Source: Planctomycetota bacterium (GTDB taxonomy: Bacteria > Planctomycetota > Phycisphaerae > Phycisphaerales > SM1A02). From it: a stretch of DNA of 58,306 nucleotides. The translations under genes were made by a program, and so were the position numbers. The notes under the pieces are model-generated. The model searched no databases and was not told the origin of the DNA. It saw only the letters and a list, made by a program, of their open reading frames with translations. The DNA is taken from NCBI GenBank assembly GCA_022574595.1, contig JACZRS010000023.1, forward strand, positions 1-58,306. Direction: 5' to 3'. Shown here piece after piece: positions 1-9,300 of the stretch (position 1 is its first letter; each line of letters starts with the position of its first letter).

Positions 1-621
1 GTGCTGAAGGCCGTCGGCGACCTCCGCGAAAGTGCGCGCGATGCCTGCGTAGTCGGCGCTGCCATCACTGGCTGGCGCAAAGGGCGCATCTACCGCAGCG
101 TCGGAGTGTGCCTCCATCGCGCCAAGGATCTGCGCAAGCGTTCGCCCTTCGACGTACTCCATGGAGTAGTACGGAGTGTTCGCTTCCACGCCCATGCCGT
201 GGACCCGGACGATGTTCTGGTGATCGAGCTTGGCGGCCGTCCTGGCCTCTCTCATAAAACGCTCGAAGGCGCGATCGCTGGCGGCGATGCCTAGTGGCAA
301 CACTTTCAGGGCGACACGACGGTCGAGCGAGTTCTGCCATGCATCGTACACGATGCCCATCCCGCCGCGACCGATTTCGCGGCGAATGGTGTAATCTCCA
401 AGTGTGCGGTCAGACGGCATGGATGGCGCGGCACCAGGATCGATGTAACCCTCCAGATGCTCAATCAGATCAGTGCCAAGCTCTGGGTGTTTGGCGAGAA
501 TTTCCTGAGGATTGAGTTCGTCGCCTTCGTTCAGGCGATCGACGTAGTAGGCGAACAGTTCCTCGAGTTGCTGTTCTCGAAGCGGATCAACCGCGATGGT
601 GGTGTCACGATTACGGACCAT
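1..621 (-). CDS. Ser/Thr protein kinase, 3' part cut off by window edge
   Basis: A Hanks-type protein kinase, of which the first 207 codons lie in the window. After about 75 residues of N-terminal sequence the kinase domain opens with the glycine loop GRGGMGIVY and the ATP-binding lysine in VALKVL, then the hinge segment YYSMEYVEG. The catalytic HRD and DFG motifs would lie beyond the window edge, so activity cannot be judged. The ATG at 619-621 overlaps the end of the upstream sigma factor gene by 11 nt, which implies translational coupling. Planctomycetes often pair ECF sigma factors with such kinases, and the kinase probably modulates the sigma factor or its signal (inference). Base composition is clearly GC-richer than most of the window. 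Confidence 0.9.
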   Translation of the reverse strand, partial: MVRNRDTTIAVDPLREQQLEELFAYYVDRLNEGDELNPQEILAKHPELGTDLIEHLEGYIDPGAAPSMPSDRTLGDYTIRREIGRGGMGIVYDAWQNSLDRRVALKVLPLGIAASDRAFERFMREARTAAKLDHQNIVRVHGMGVEANTPYYSMEYVEGRTLAQILGAMEAHSDAAVDAPFAPASDGSADYAGIARTFAEVADGLQH

Positions 622-1246
622 CAATCGTCCCCGTTTCATCGCTCGGCGCAGGGGCCAGCCTAAGGCTCGCAGTGTCGCCGAACGCCAGTTTCAGTTGGCG
701 GGTGGCGCGGAGCAGGAGGTTCTTCACTGCGCTCTCGGAGCGCTCCATCTGATCAGCAATCTTTCGGATCGATTGACCTTCCATGCGCGACAGCTCGAGA
801 ACAGTTTGGTGATCGGGGCTCAGCGTCCGAAGCGCCTTCATAAGGCGTTCCTGCCGCTCCTGTCTGCGCAGTCCTCGGGACGGCGATGCAGCATCATCCT
901 GTATGTCGCGTTCAAGACGGAGCGCCGGACGCCGACCCTCGTAACGAACGACATCCAGGGCTACATGAGATGCTATTGCTTGTAGCCAACGGCTAAAGGA
1001 TTCTTCACCCTGCCATTTGAATCGAGACAAGGAATGAAGGCCCCGGACATATGTGTCCTGCAGCACATCTTCAGGATCGATGCGCTGCCGTATTGCAGGA
1101 CTCAGCTTAGTTCGGATCGAGGCAAGCAGGCGAGACCGCAGAGGCTCGAATAACTCATCAAAAGCTTGCAGGTCTCCGCTTTGGGCAAGCTCAACTAAGT
1201 CTTTTACTCGAATATCATCCAGCATGATTGTGCTCATCTCAACCAT
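611..1246 (-). CDS. ECF-type RNA polymerase sigma factor
   Basis: A 211-residue alternative sigma factor of the ECF class, which directs RNA polymerase to a dedicated promoter set. Region 2 is visible around residues 55-105 (DPEDVLQDTYVRGL, then FSRWLQAIASHVALDVVR), and region 4 with its helix-turn-helix around 138-190 (LSPDHQTVLELSRMEG, then IRKIADQMERSESAVKNLL). There is no N-terminal region 1 and no obvious anti-sigma gene nearby. The stop codon lies inside the start of a Ser/Thr kinase gene on the same strand. This arrangement fits the planctomycete sigma factors linked to kinases. Start at 1246 is the first ATG; M5 (position 1234) is an alternative. Confidence 0.92.
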   Translation of the reverse strand: MVEMSTIMLDDIRVKDLVELAQSGDLQAFDELFEPLRSRLLASIRTKLSPAIRQRIDPEDVLQDTYVRGLHSLSRFKWQGEESFSRWLQAIASHVALDVVRYEGRRPALRLERDIQDDAASPSRGLRRQERQERLMKALRTLSPDHQTVLELSRMEGQSIRKIADQMERSESAVKNLLLRATRQLKLAFGDTASLRLAPAPSDETGTIDGP

Positions 1247-1673
1247 CTATCGTTGGTTGCTCTCAATAGTCTCGCGCATGATCAACGAATTTACTGATTA
1301 TTATACTCCTACTCAGGGGCTGCCCCGTGGAGTCCGAGCCCAAAATTACGCCCTCACTGCCCGGCAAGCCGTGAAGGGCATGACTGCGGCAAGGCCAACT
1401 TCATATATAAGGGTTGCTCTCGGGGAGTTTGCCATTGAGTAAGTCCCAAATCGGGACATGTATCCACAAATACTATTTCTGGCACTGAAAGAGCATATTT
1501 GAACTTGCCTGCTTGTGAATACTGCTCGAGCGTAGTAGTATCCGTTAATTACTTTCAGTGCTGGTAGGCGGACTTTCATATCATTTGACTCCTCGTCTGC
1601 TGGCGATTCCGACGTAGATCAACCCCGAGGATCCCGTTCGGCACAAGAGACTCGGGTTACGGAAAATGCAGTT
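1247..1673. other. intergenic stretch, no convincing gene
   Basis: This 427-bp stretch separates the sigma factor (minus strand) from the RRM protein (plus strand) and must hold both promoters. One 77-codon minus-strand reading frame (1346-1579) has a GAGGAG nine bases before its ATG. Its translation resembles nothing I know, so I do not call it a gene. I see no tRNA, terminator or long repeat here. Confidence 0.5.
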
Positions 1674-1961
1674 ATGAAGCTCTACATTGGAAATCTGTCG
1701 TTTGACAGTACAGAGGATGATATTCGCGAACTCTTCAGCCAGTATGGTGAAATCGTGGATGTCAGTTTAATCACAGATCGAGAAACCGGCAGGCCCCGAG
1801 GATTTGGATTCATCGAGTTTAAGGAAGAATCCTCTGGCCGCGAGGCAATTAGCGGATTAGACGGAACTGAATTCGCTTCTCGTCAACTCAAAGTTAACGA
1901 AGCAAAACCTCGAACCGAACGCACTGGCGGCGGTGGTGGTGGTGGAAGGAGAAACTGGTAA
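1674..1961 (+). CDS. RRM-domain RNA-binding protein
   Basis: A 95-residue protein made of one RNA recognition motif plus a glycine-rich tail. RNP-2 is LYIGNL (residues 3-8) and RNP-1 is RGFGFIEF (about residues 42-49), both with the aromatic residues that stack on RNA. The tail runs into seven consecutive glycines followed by RRNW. Such small RRM proteins occur in cyanobacteria (Rbp family, often cold-regulated) and planctomycetes, and bind single-stranded RNA in the cytoplasm. A Rho-independent terminator follows at once, so the gene is probably monocistronic. The target RNAs are unknown. Confidence 0.93.
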   Translation: MKLYIGNLSFDSTEDDIRELFSQYGEIVDVSLITDRETGRPRGFGFIEFKEESSGREAISGLDGTEFASRQLKVNEAKPRTERTGGGGGGGRRNW

Positions 1962-2003
1962 TTAGCAACCCACTTCGCATGGGACTCTAATTAACGAACA
2001 AAT

Positions 2004-2031
2004 AACGTCACCTCTTATGGTGGCGTTTTTT
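2004..2031 (+). terminator. Rho-independent terminator after RRM gene
   Basis: A 9-bp stem (2004-2012 with 2019-2027, one G-T pair) closes a 6-nt loop and runs into a T tract at 2026-2031. It sits 43 bp after the RRM stop codon and just before the end of the convergent gene at 2043, so it may serve both strands. Confidence 0.8.
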
Positions 2032-2042
2032 ATGCGCTATAT

Positions 2043-2603
2043 TTAATCCCACGATTTTTTTGTTGTATCACAAAGCATATAAAAACCCTGCCCAGCGTTT
2101 TTTAGCTTTCCTTCAGCTACCAGCGCTTCCCATACTGCTCTGGGAAAATCATTTGGAGGGAGAATCGCATCAAAGTCAGCTTTCTTTCCCCCAGACATCG
2201 GACCAACACCAAGCTTGGATTCGTGATCAAGTCGAATGAGCTTCATGCGCTTTCGAAATGCACGCATAGCTGTCCTCAGGGTCTCATGGGGAATCTCAGC
2301 AGCAACTTTCTTCGGCTTATTGTTTGCAGGCTCTACTTCAAGGCCACGCAATTTTCGAATCATCCTTTGCAATACATCAATATCACGCGATGCGATGATA
2401 CTTGCTGCTTCGCCGCTATCTGCATTAGTTTTTAGTAGTAATTGATGTATAGCTCCCCAAACCGCACCAGGCGTTTCCCCTTGGCTTTGGCTAATTTCAT
2501 CCGCCTTTGCTCGAAGCTCTACAAGTGCAGCTTCAGATTGATCTGGTGCAGGTTGCCCCGATCCGTGTCCATGCTTCTTTCGTTTTCGCTTGGGTTTGGA
2601 CAT
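2043..2603 (-). CDS. hypothetical protein, basic N-terminus
   Basis: A 186-residue protein I do not recognise. It begins with a very basic tract (KPKRKRKKHGHG), then a Gln/Ala/Glu-rich helical region, and ends in a compact C-terminal part (FPRAVWEALVAEGKLKNAGQGFYML) whose rhythm resembles a small winged-helix or a capping domain. There is no signal peptide or membrane segment, so it should be cytoplasmic, and the basic head suggests nucleic-acid or ribosome contact (inference). It is convergent with the RRM gene and divergent from typA. Confidence 0.75.
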   Translation of the reverse strand: MSKPKRKRKKHGHGSGQPAPDQSEAALVELRAKADEISQSQGETPGAVWGAIHQLLLKTNADSGEAASIIASRDIDVLQRMIRKLRGLEVEPANNKPKKVAAEIPHETLRTAMRAFRKRMKLIRLDHESKLGVGPMSGGKKADFDAILPPNDFPRAVWEALVAEGKLKNAGQGFYMLCDTTKKSWD

Positions 2604-2681
2604 TTCTAAACCCTAGGGGTTGCCAGGCACTTCGACCAGTAAAAGGTTAAATTGCATTTGATAAATGGCGATTAGAGCTTT

Positions 2682-4574
2682 ATGCGCTATGATCTCCGCT
2701 TAATGCTACACCCAGCCGACCCTAACCTGCGAAACGTGGCGATTATCGCCCACGTCGATCATGGCAAGACCACCCTTGTGGATGCTCTGCTTGCAAGTTG
2801 TGGCTCGCTTGATGATAGAAAAGAGCCAACTGATTGCGTGCTCGATTCCGACCCTCTTGAACGCGAGCGCGGTATCACCATCTTCTCCAAGAATTGTGCA
2901 ATTACATTTCGTCCCACAGATGGTGATCACGCAGGCGAAACTTTTCGCATAAACCTTATCGATACGCCAGGCCACGCAGATTTCGGAGGTGAAGTTGAGC
3001 GTGTATTAAAGATGGCGGATGGTGTGTTATTGCTTATTGATGCTTTTGAGGGGCCTATGCCTCAAACTCGCTTTGTGCTTGGTAAAGCTTTAGAACTTGA
3101 TCATCCTCTAATTGTGGTTGTCAATAAATGTGATAGAGTTGATGCGAGGCCTGATGAGGTTATTTCCGAGGTCTTTGATTTATTAGTCGCGCTTGATGCT
3201 AGTGATGAGCGTCTGGACTTCCCGGTAATTTATGCATCAGGCCGAGATGGTTGGGCATCAGAGGATGCTGAGAAACCAAGCGACAACATACAGCCGCTAC
3301 TTCACGCAATAACCAAGCATCTTCCCGCGCCGGTGGGATATTCAGATGTGCCGCTTCAAATGTTAATTACCACGCAGGATTATTCCTCTTATGTGGGCCG
3401 CATAGCCATAGGCCGCATCTTTTCCGGTGCAATAAGCTCCGGTCAAATGGTTAGTATTTGTCAAGCTGATGGTACAAGTCGCCTGGCAAAAGTGCAGAAA
3501 CTACTTCGCTTCGAGGATTTGGGGAGAACGCCTACGGATGTTGTCCAGGTAGGTGACCTTTGTGCAGTTGAAGGGCTTGGCGATTTTGAGATAGGCGACA
3601 CTATTGCCTGTCCTGATGTGCCGAACCCTATTGCGCGGGTTTCGGTGGATGAGCCTACACTGCATATGCTGTTTAGAATTAACGATTCGCCGTTTTCTGG
3701 TAAAGAAGGCAAGTACGTTACTTCCAGGCAATTATCTGAAAGACTTCAGCGTGAACTAAGGTCAAACTTGGCGCTGCGTGTAGAACCGGGCAAGACATCA
3801 GAAGAATTCCACGTCTCAGGTAGAGGATTACTGCACCTGGGTATTTTGCTGGAGAATATGCGCCGTGAAGGATATGAGCTTTCCGTCGGCCGACCTGAGG
3901 TTATTGAAAAAGAAATCGATGGCCTGCGCTGCGAGCCCATCGAAATGCTTACCGTTGATGTGAATCAAGAAAACGTAGGCCCGGTGCTTGAACTATTAGG
4001 TTCGCGTGGTGGTGAGATTCAATCACTTGAGCCGCGCGGTGAGCGGATGCACGTTGAATGTGAAATACCCGCCCGTGGATTGATTGGTTTGCGCAGCAGA
4101 ATGTTAACCGCCACCGCTGGGGAAGCGGTTATGTATCATAGCTTTCAGCGCTATGCACCTATGCGCAATATCGATCAAAGTAGAGCCAACGGCGTGATGG
4201 TTGCAACCGAAACCGGTGAAGCAAAAACTTATTCGTTACTAAATCTATCTGAGCGCGGCATAATGTTTGTCAAACCTCAAGAGCGCATATATGCGGGTCA
4301 GATTGTTGGAGAAAATAGTCGCGATAATGATTTGGGAGTGAATGTCGCAAAGGGTAAAGCATTTTCCAATGTGCGCGAATCAACCAAGGAAGCCACGGTG
4401 GTGCTAAAGGCTCCACGAACAATCTCCCTTGAAGCTGCTCTTGAATACATAGAGTCCGATGAACTGGTGGAAATTACGCCCAAGTCGATTAGACTTCGCA
4501 AGAAAATACTCTCTGAAAGTGAACGTAAGCGGTCGGATAGGCATAAGAAAACAGCCGCTGCGGGGAAACGCTAG
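2682..4574 (+). CDS. typA: ribosome-associated GTPase TypA/BipA
   Basis: A translational GTPase of the TypA/BipA family that binds the ribosome and aids 50S assembly and stress or cold adaptation. The G1 loop AHVDHGKT lies at residues 23-30, switch II as [16 protein letters not shown], and G4 as NKCD, followed by the EF-G-like domains II, III and V and the family's own C-terminal domain ([27 protein letters not shown]). Length is 630 residues against about 600-615 in the family. An in-frame ATG at 2703 (MLHPADPN) would remove seven residues and fits homologues about as well; neither start has a strong Shine-Dalgarno sequence. Confidence 0.96.
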   Translation: MRYDLRLMLHPADPNLRNVAIIAHVDHGKTTLVDALLASCGSLDDRKEPTDCVLDSDPLERERGITIFSKNCAITFRPTDGDHAGETFRINLIDTPGHADFGGEVERVLKMADGVLLLIDAFEGPMPQTRFVLGKALELDHPLIVVVNKCDRVDARPDEVISEVFDLLVALDASDERLDFPVIYASGRDGWASEDAEKPSDNIQPLLHAITKHLPAPVGYSDVPLQMLITTQDYSSYVGRIAIGRIFSGAISSGQMVSICQADGTSRLAKVQKLLRFEDLGRTPTDVVQVGDLCAVEGLGDFEIGDTIACPDVPNPIARVSVDEPTLHMLFRINDSPFSGKEGKYVTSRQLSERLQRELRSNLALRVEPGKTSEEFHVSGRGLLHLGILLENMRREGYELSVGRPEVIEKEIDGLRCEPIEMLTVDVNQENVGPVLELLGSRGGEIQSLEPRGERMHVECEIPARGLIGLRSRMLTATAGEAVMYHSFQRYAPMRNIDQSRANGVMVATETGEAKTYSLLNLSERGIMFVKPQERIYAGQIVGENSRDNDLGVNVAKGKAFSNVRESTKEATVVLKAPRTISLEAALEYIESDELVEITPKSIRLRKKILSESERKRSDRHKKTAAAGKR

Positions 4575-4599
4575 GTAGAGCAGTAATTTGGTACAGGGG

Positions 4600-4692
4600 G
4601 CCACCGACAGCGAGTCTGCGAGTCGTCGGTGTGGTTCGCGAGGAAATCTTCCAAACTCACTGACGACTGCGCTTCGCTACGCTGTCAGTGGC
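4600..4692. repeat. inverted-repeat element, 93 bp
   Basis: Termini 4600-4612 and 4680-4692 are complementary at 12 of 13 positions (GCCACCGACAGCG against GCCACTGACAGCG). Each half also holds a smaller hairpin. This looks like a short non-coding palindromic element just after typA. I did not see a second copy in the window. Confidence 0.55.
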
Positions 4693-4722
4693 ACACTATC
4701 AAGAATTACCGATATTTAATCC

Positions 4723-4980
4723 TTGACAAGCTCCTGTCGATATATAAAGTGGATGAAGTAAGAGTCAGCCTTAGGAAAATTCGGGGCTGGCCGACTAACC
4801 AGGCGTGATCGTTTCACAGGCCTGCTAATTAAACTCTTCTAGAGGTAACTGTTGTATGGAAACCGTTGTCACACAATTCGATTCGTCGCAAGACGGGATA
4901 TGCTGACCGGTTTAGCTGCACACAGTTTCTATAACTGATAAATAAGCTTAGCAGGCCGCAATCCCAGCGGCCTGTTTCGT
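4723..4980 (+). ncRNA. candidate structured RNA with competing terminator and antiterminator pairings
   Basis: A TTGACA box at 4723-4728 precedes an AT-rich TATATAAA run, although the spacing (12-14 nt) is short for sigma-70. A compact fold follows. AGTCAGCC at 4763-4770 pairs with segments in 4785-4796. CGTC-GCAA-GACG near 4886-4897 is a hairpin with a GNRA tetraloop. AAACCG near 4861 pairs with CGGTTT near 4909, and CAGTT/AACTG near 4923-4937 forms another stem. A strong terminator follows (CAGGCCGC 4952-4959 with GCGGCCTG 4967-4974, then a T-rich tail). GGCCTGCTAA at 4819-4828 is perfectly complementary to TTAGCAGGCC at 4948-4957, a pairing that would consume the terminator's left arm. It could be a small RNA or a leader attenuator. 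It matches no family I can name. Confidence 0.5.
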
Positions 4981-4982
4981 TT
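4952..4982 (+). terminator. Rho-independent terminator of the candidate RNA
   Basis: A perfect 8-bp GC-rich stem (4952-4959 with 4967-4974) with a 7-nt loop, followed by TTTCGTTT. It lies about 270 nt upstream of the RIO-kinase start codon, so terminated transcripts would not reach that gene. Confidence 0.75.
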
Positions 4983-4991
4983 CAGGCTTCT

Positions 4992-5133
4992 TGCCCCCTT
5001 CTTGTCCCTCTCCCTCTGGGAGAGGCTAGGTGAGGGTTCTTAAAAGAACAAGAAAAGACCCTCACCTCGCCCTAGGCGAGTCGCCTTCGGAGACCCAACC
5101 CTCTCCCAATGGGAGAGGGAGTAAGAAGAAGCG
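4992..5133. repeat. CCCTCTCCC palindromic repeat pair
   Basis: Two palindromes of the form CCCTCTCCC-N-GGGAGAGG (near 5005-5028 and 5099-5121) flank an inner inverted pair AGGTGAGGGT/ACCCTCACCT. A related copy, including the same downstream GTAAGAAGAA, lies near 42112-42145, so this is a dispersed intergenic element rather than part of a gene. Confidence 0.65.
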
Positions 5134-5252
5134 CTCCTTCTCGTCTTTGCGACAACAACTCAAAACCAACAACAGTTTTAGTTATGTGTTGCGCTCATTT
5201 ACGCGCAACCAATTCGCAAACGAGATTTTCCTATTTTGGAGCTAAGAATCCA

Positions 5253-5999
5253 ATGCAATTTGATATTCAGCACGTAGAAGCAATCCAACCATTCATTGAT
5301 GAGGGTTGGCTGTCAGAAATTTTATATGAAGTAAAAAGTGGCAAGGAAGCTACAGTATTTTGTTGTGCAGGTGGCCCGCGCGCCAAGATGCCGCTGGTTG
5401 CTGCCAAGGTCTATCGGCCTATCGAAACGCGTCAGTTTCGTAACGATTCAATGTACATAGGCGGCAGATTGCACATGGCCCGTGAAGGTAGAGCTAAACG
5501 AGCAGTACAAAATAAGAGCGCATTTGGTAAAAAAGTCCAGTACGGAACGTGGATGTATGAAGAATGGGAAACCATGAACGTGCTATACGATTCGGGCGCA
5601 GATGTACCGAAGCCGCTCGCAATTGGTGAGCGTGCGATTCTTATGCCGTTTTTAGGTGATCTAACAGGAGCTTCACCTATGCTTTACGAACTATCACCCG
5701 ATCGTGCAACCGCCGCGCGCATCATTGATGATGTCTTGTGGAATATCGAGCTAATGCTTAATTGTGATTGTGTACATGGCGATCTGTCGCCTTACAACAT
5801 CTTGTTTCACAATGGCCGAGCTGTGATAATTGATTTCCCCCAGGCAACCGACCCGCGTCTTAATGAAAATGGATACAAGCTGCTATTCCGTGATATTGAT
5901 AATGTTTGCAACTGGGCACAAAAGCACGGCATAAACCGACCCGCAAACAGAATAATGAGCAATCTATGGCGAAGATTCATACACGGTGAATTGGGGTGA
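5253..5999 (+). CDS. RIO-family atypical protein kinase
   Basis: A 248-residue RIO-type kinase. Starting at the ATG preceded by GGAG (5238-5241), it shows the RIO glycine-loop equivalent SGKEATVF (residues 29-36), the ATP lysine K52 in VAAKVYRP, the catalytic loop HGDLSPYN (D177, N182) and the metal-binding IDFPQ (D194). RIO kinases act in ribosome maturation in archaea and eukaryotes; bacterial members are less studied and the target here is unknown. In-frame ATG codons further upstream (from 5109) fall inside a dispersed repeat and lack a ribosome-binding site, so I reject them. The long upstream gap holds the candidate structured RNA. Confidence 0.9.
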   Translation: MQFDIQHVEAIQPFIDEGWLSEILYEVKSGKEATVFCCAGGPRAKMPLVAAKVYRPIETRQFRNDSMYIGGRLHMAREGRAKRAVQNKSAFGKKVQYGTWMYEEWETMNVLYDSGADVPKPLAIGERAILMPFLGDLTGASPMLYELSPDRATAARIIDDVLWNIELMLNCDCVHGDLSPYNILFHNGRAVIIDFPQATDPRLNENGYKLLFRDIDNVCNWAQKHGINRPANRIMSNLWRRFIHGELG

Positions 6000-6005
6000 G
6001 GTTGT

Positions 6006-6322
6006 GGAGAAGGTAGGGCAGGCCTTGGGCCTGCCGGTTTTTGTGTTGTGATGTAAGAACGGCAGGCTCAAAGCCTGCCCTACAAGCTGCCCAACAGATT
6101 ATGCACGGGCGAGGCGCCCGTGCTACTTTTGAGGAGAAAATCCAGGCGAGCCGGCCTATCCCCAGGCCGAGTGATTTCGATTGTACGATTAACCTAGTTT
6201 TGACGTTGCTCGGGGCGGGAACGCCCCGGCTCGCTAGCTGTTTAGAATTATGTCGCGTTGTAAGAACGGCAGGCTCAAAGCCTGCGCTACGGATTATGCA
6301 CGGGCGAGACGCCCGTGCTACC
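6006..6322. repeat. cluster of dispersed palindromic repeats
   Basis: The stretch between the RIO kinase and the BNR protein is almost wholly repetitive. A unit beginning AAGAACGGCAGGCTC and a unit ATTATGCACGGGCGAG each occur twice (about 6054-6126 and 6261-6321). Between them lies an element bounded by GCGAGCCGG (6146-6154) and CCGGCTCGC (6226-6234) with two internal GC-rich hairpins. Relatives of this last element occur at 32319-32422 and 42185-42300. No coding potential is evident. Confidence 0.8.
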
Positions 6323-6337
6323 AAGAATGCGAGCGAG

Positions 6338-9300
6338 CTATTCTTTGTTCCAAACAGGTAATCGGCCGGGGGTCCAGTTTACGCCTGCTGCATCGAGTTT
6401 GGAATGTAGTGCCTTTAGATCGGCATCTATCAAGTTGCGCAATTGCTCAAGCACTTCGCCGAATTCGCTGGCTGCGTATTCGTAAGCATCGCGCTGGGTT
6501 TGTGTTGGTGGAGCTGTCATGTTCCAACTGGAAACAGCAAATTGAACCTGGCCGCGAATACCTGGAAGCGTCGGCTCTTGATAGCGGCTGGGCAGATTGT
6601 CGCCGTTTAACGCTAAAGAAATATCCTTAAGGCGATTATTCAGTTCATGGGCTTCGTGGGCAAGTGTTTGATCAGCATCGGGCGTATTAAATACCGCTTT
6701 TGCGATTCCTGTGATTTGATCTTGCGCTTCAGAAAGCGCCTTACCGGCTGCTTGAACTGCTGAGTAAAGTTTTACCACTTTTTTATGGAATGCGTTTATC
6801 TCAGCTTGATCTTCCGGCTGGAAAGTGCCTCGCGCTAACGGCACAATGTTAAACGGCTCAGGTTCAGTAAGATCAGTTATTTCACCATTAACCTGTTTAG
6901 AAATCGTTACCGTATAAGTACCAGGAAGTACCGGCGGACCACCACGCCTGCCAGCACCTCTCATGCGCAGATTCCATGAAGTTCGATGCACGCCTTTACC
7001 GGTTGAACCGTTTATGCGATTAACGATTTGGCCATCCACATCTCGAATTGTCAGAAATACCGAAGCAGATCGCGTTTTATCTTTTTCGCGCAACTTGTCG
7101 TATTCCGGACTGGTTGCATCTGAGTCCATCTTTGGGCCGGTCTCGACACTCTTTTTTATGTGGTAAGTAAACACCGCACCAAATGGCGGATTGGCAGCCG
7201 TCCAGTAGGATGATCCTTGGGAACCGCGTGATGTTCCGCTTGGAATATAAAAAAGCGCATCCTTAATGGGGAAAATGTGTGCATCCTTATCAAGAACTTC
7301 AGTCGTTACAGATTGCAAGGGGGAGTAGTCATCGAGAATGTAAAAACCTCTGCCAAAGGTTGCAAACGCAAGGTCGTTTTCTCTTCTCTGTATGTCAATG
7401 TCGCGCACGGAAATTGTTGGCAATCCTTTAATCTTCAGCCATTTATTACCGCTATTAAGAGTGTAATAAGCTCCAAACTCCGTTCCCACAAAGAGCAGTT
7501 CGCTTTTAACGTGATCTTCTGCGATTGAATAGACGATTTCACGTTTACCTAAATCACCTGAGATAGCTTCCCAAGATTGGCCGCGATCAGTGCTTCTTAG
7601 AATGTAAGGCTTAAAGTCGCCGTTTTTGTGGTTATCAAAAGTTGCGTAGACTGTATCACTATCGTGGCGTGAAGCTGTTAGGCAACTTACATAGGACATG
7701 TGCGGAACGCCGGGCAGCGCATCGATCTTTCTCCAATTCTCACCGCCATTTTCAGTAACCTGAATAAGCCCATCATCTGTGCCTACATAAATAAGCCCTT
7801 CAATAAGAGGCGATTCACTAAGCGCAACCGTACTTCCATAAAACGAAGTGTTTTCGTGTTTGGCGACGGCATCAACTGGCTGAACCTTGCCCATTACTTC
7901 CAGTTCGTTGCGATCAATGCCGCGGGTTAGATCACCACTAATTGTTTTCCAGCTATTACCTCGATCATCAGATTGATAAAGTCTGCGCCCGCCGAAGTAG
8001 ATACGAGTATGGGAATGTGGGCTAATTAATAGCGGAGCGTCCCAGTTAAAAACGTGCGGTTCATCACCGGGCTTTGGGCGAGGCTTGATATCAGTATTTT
8101 CACCGGTTAGTCGATCGTGACGTACAAGTCCGCCGTATTGCCATTGACTGTAAACGATATTAGGGTTTTCGTAATCTACTTGTGTTTCAAAGCCATCTCC
8201 TCCAACGGTTACGAACCAATCTTCATTTGACATAGAGCGATTTGTGCTGCGTGATGGTCCGCCCAGCGTTGCATTATCTTGTGTTCCGCCATATACGAAA
8301 TAAAACGGCTTGGAGTTATCGACGCTTACTCGATAAAACTGAGTAATAGGCAAGTTAGCTTTATACTGCCATGTAGCCGTTCTATCGAACGATTCATAAA
8401 CACCGCCGTCGCAGCCTACGATCATGTGCGCAGTATTTGTCGGGTCGATCCAAAGTGCGTGATTATCAACGTGACGATTTCTGCCCTGTGAGTTTTTGAA
8501 GGTTTTGCCACCATCTTCTGTAACCATCAGATATGTATCGCAGAGATAAACACGATCGACATCATGCGGATCGCAGATGATCTCGTTGTAGTACATTGGC
8601 GCGCTTGTTGATTGGCTACTACGTTTTTGGAAACTAGCGCCTCGATCAGTTGATCGGTAGAAACCGCTTTGCCCTTTCTTTGCTTCAACAACTGCATAGA
8701 TCACATCAGGGTTTGCCGGTGATATATCTAAGCCGATTTTACCTTTATCTGAGCCGGGCAAGCCTTTGGTTAGCTCAGCCCAAGTCTTTCCGCCATCGAT
8801 TGATTTGTGTATTCCCGAACCAGGACCGCCATCGATCATTGTCCAAACTCTTCTGCGGCGCTGGTATGTTGAAGCGTAGAGCACCATGGAATTGCGCGGA
8901 TCCAAGTGAATTTCATTAGCGCCCGTATCATCGTTTATGTGCAGAATTCGCTGCCAGGTTTTTCCACCATCAATAGTCTTGTAAAGTCCACGATCTCCTC
9001 CATCTCGCCACAACGGGCCTTGCGCAGCTACGTAAACAATGTCAGAATTTCGCGGGTCGATAGCGATCATGCCAATATGCTCAGACTCGTGCAATCCCAT
9101 ATTCTTAAAGGTCTTTCCTCCATCTATTGATTTGTAAACACCATCGCCGAAGGAAACACTTCGCTGGGAATTACTTTCGCCGGTTCCTACCCAAACTACA
9201 TTAGTGTTGCTTGGATCTATTTCAACGCATCCAATGGAGTATGAGCCTTGACTATCAAATATTGGAGAGAAGGTTGTGCCGTTGTTTGTGGTTTTCCATA

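Noticed and set aside
1346-1579. 77-codon minus-strand frame with a good GAGGAG box
   Set aside because: The translation has no recognisable family pattern and a Cys/Arg-rich composition typical of chance frames. It is kept only as a note in the intergenic entry.
4723-4980. 6S RNA, tmRNA or RNase P as identity of the candidate RNA
   Set aside because: The long central bubble of 6S, the tmRNA acceptor/T-arm end and the RNase P core sequences could not be found.
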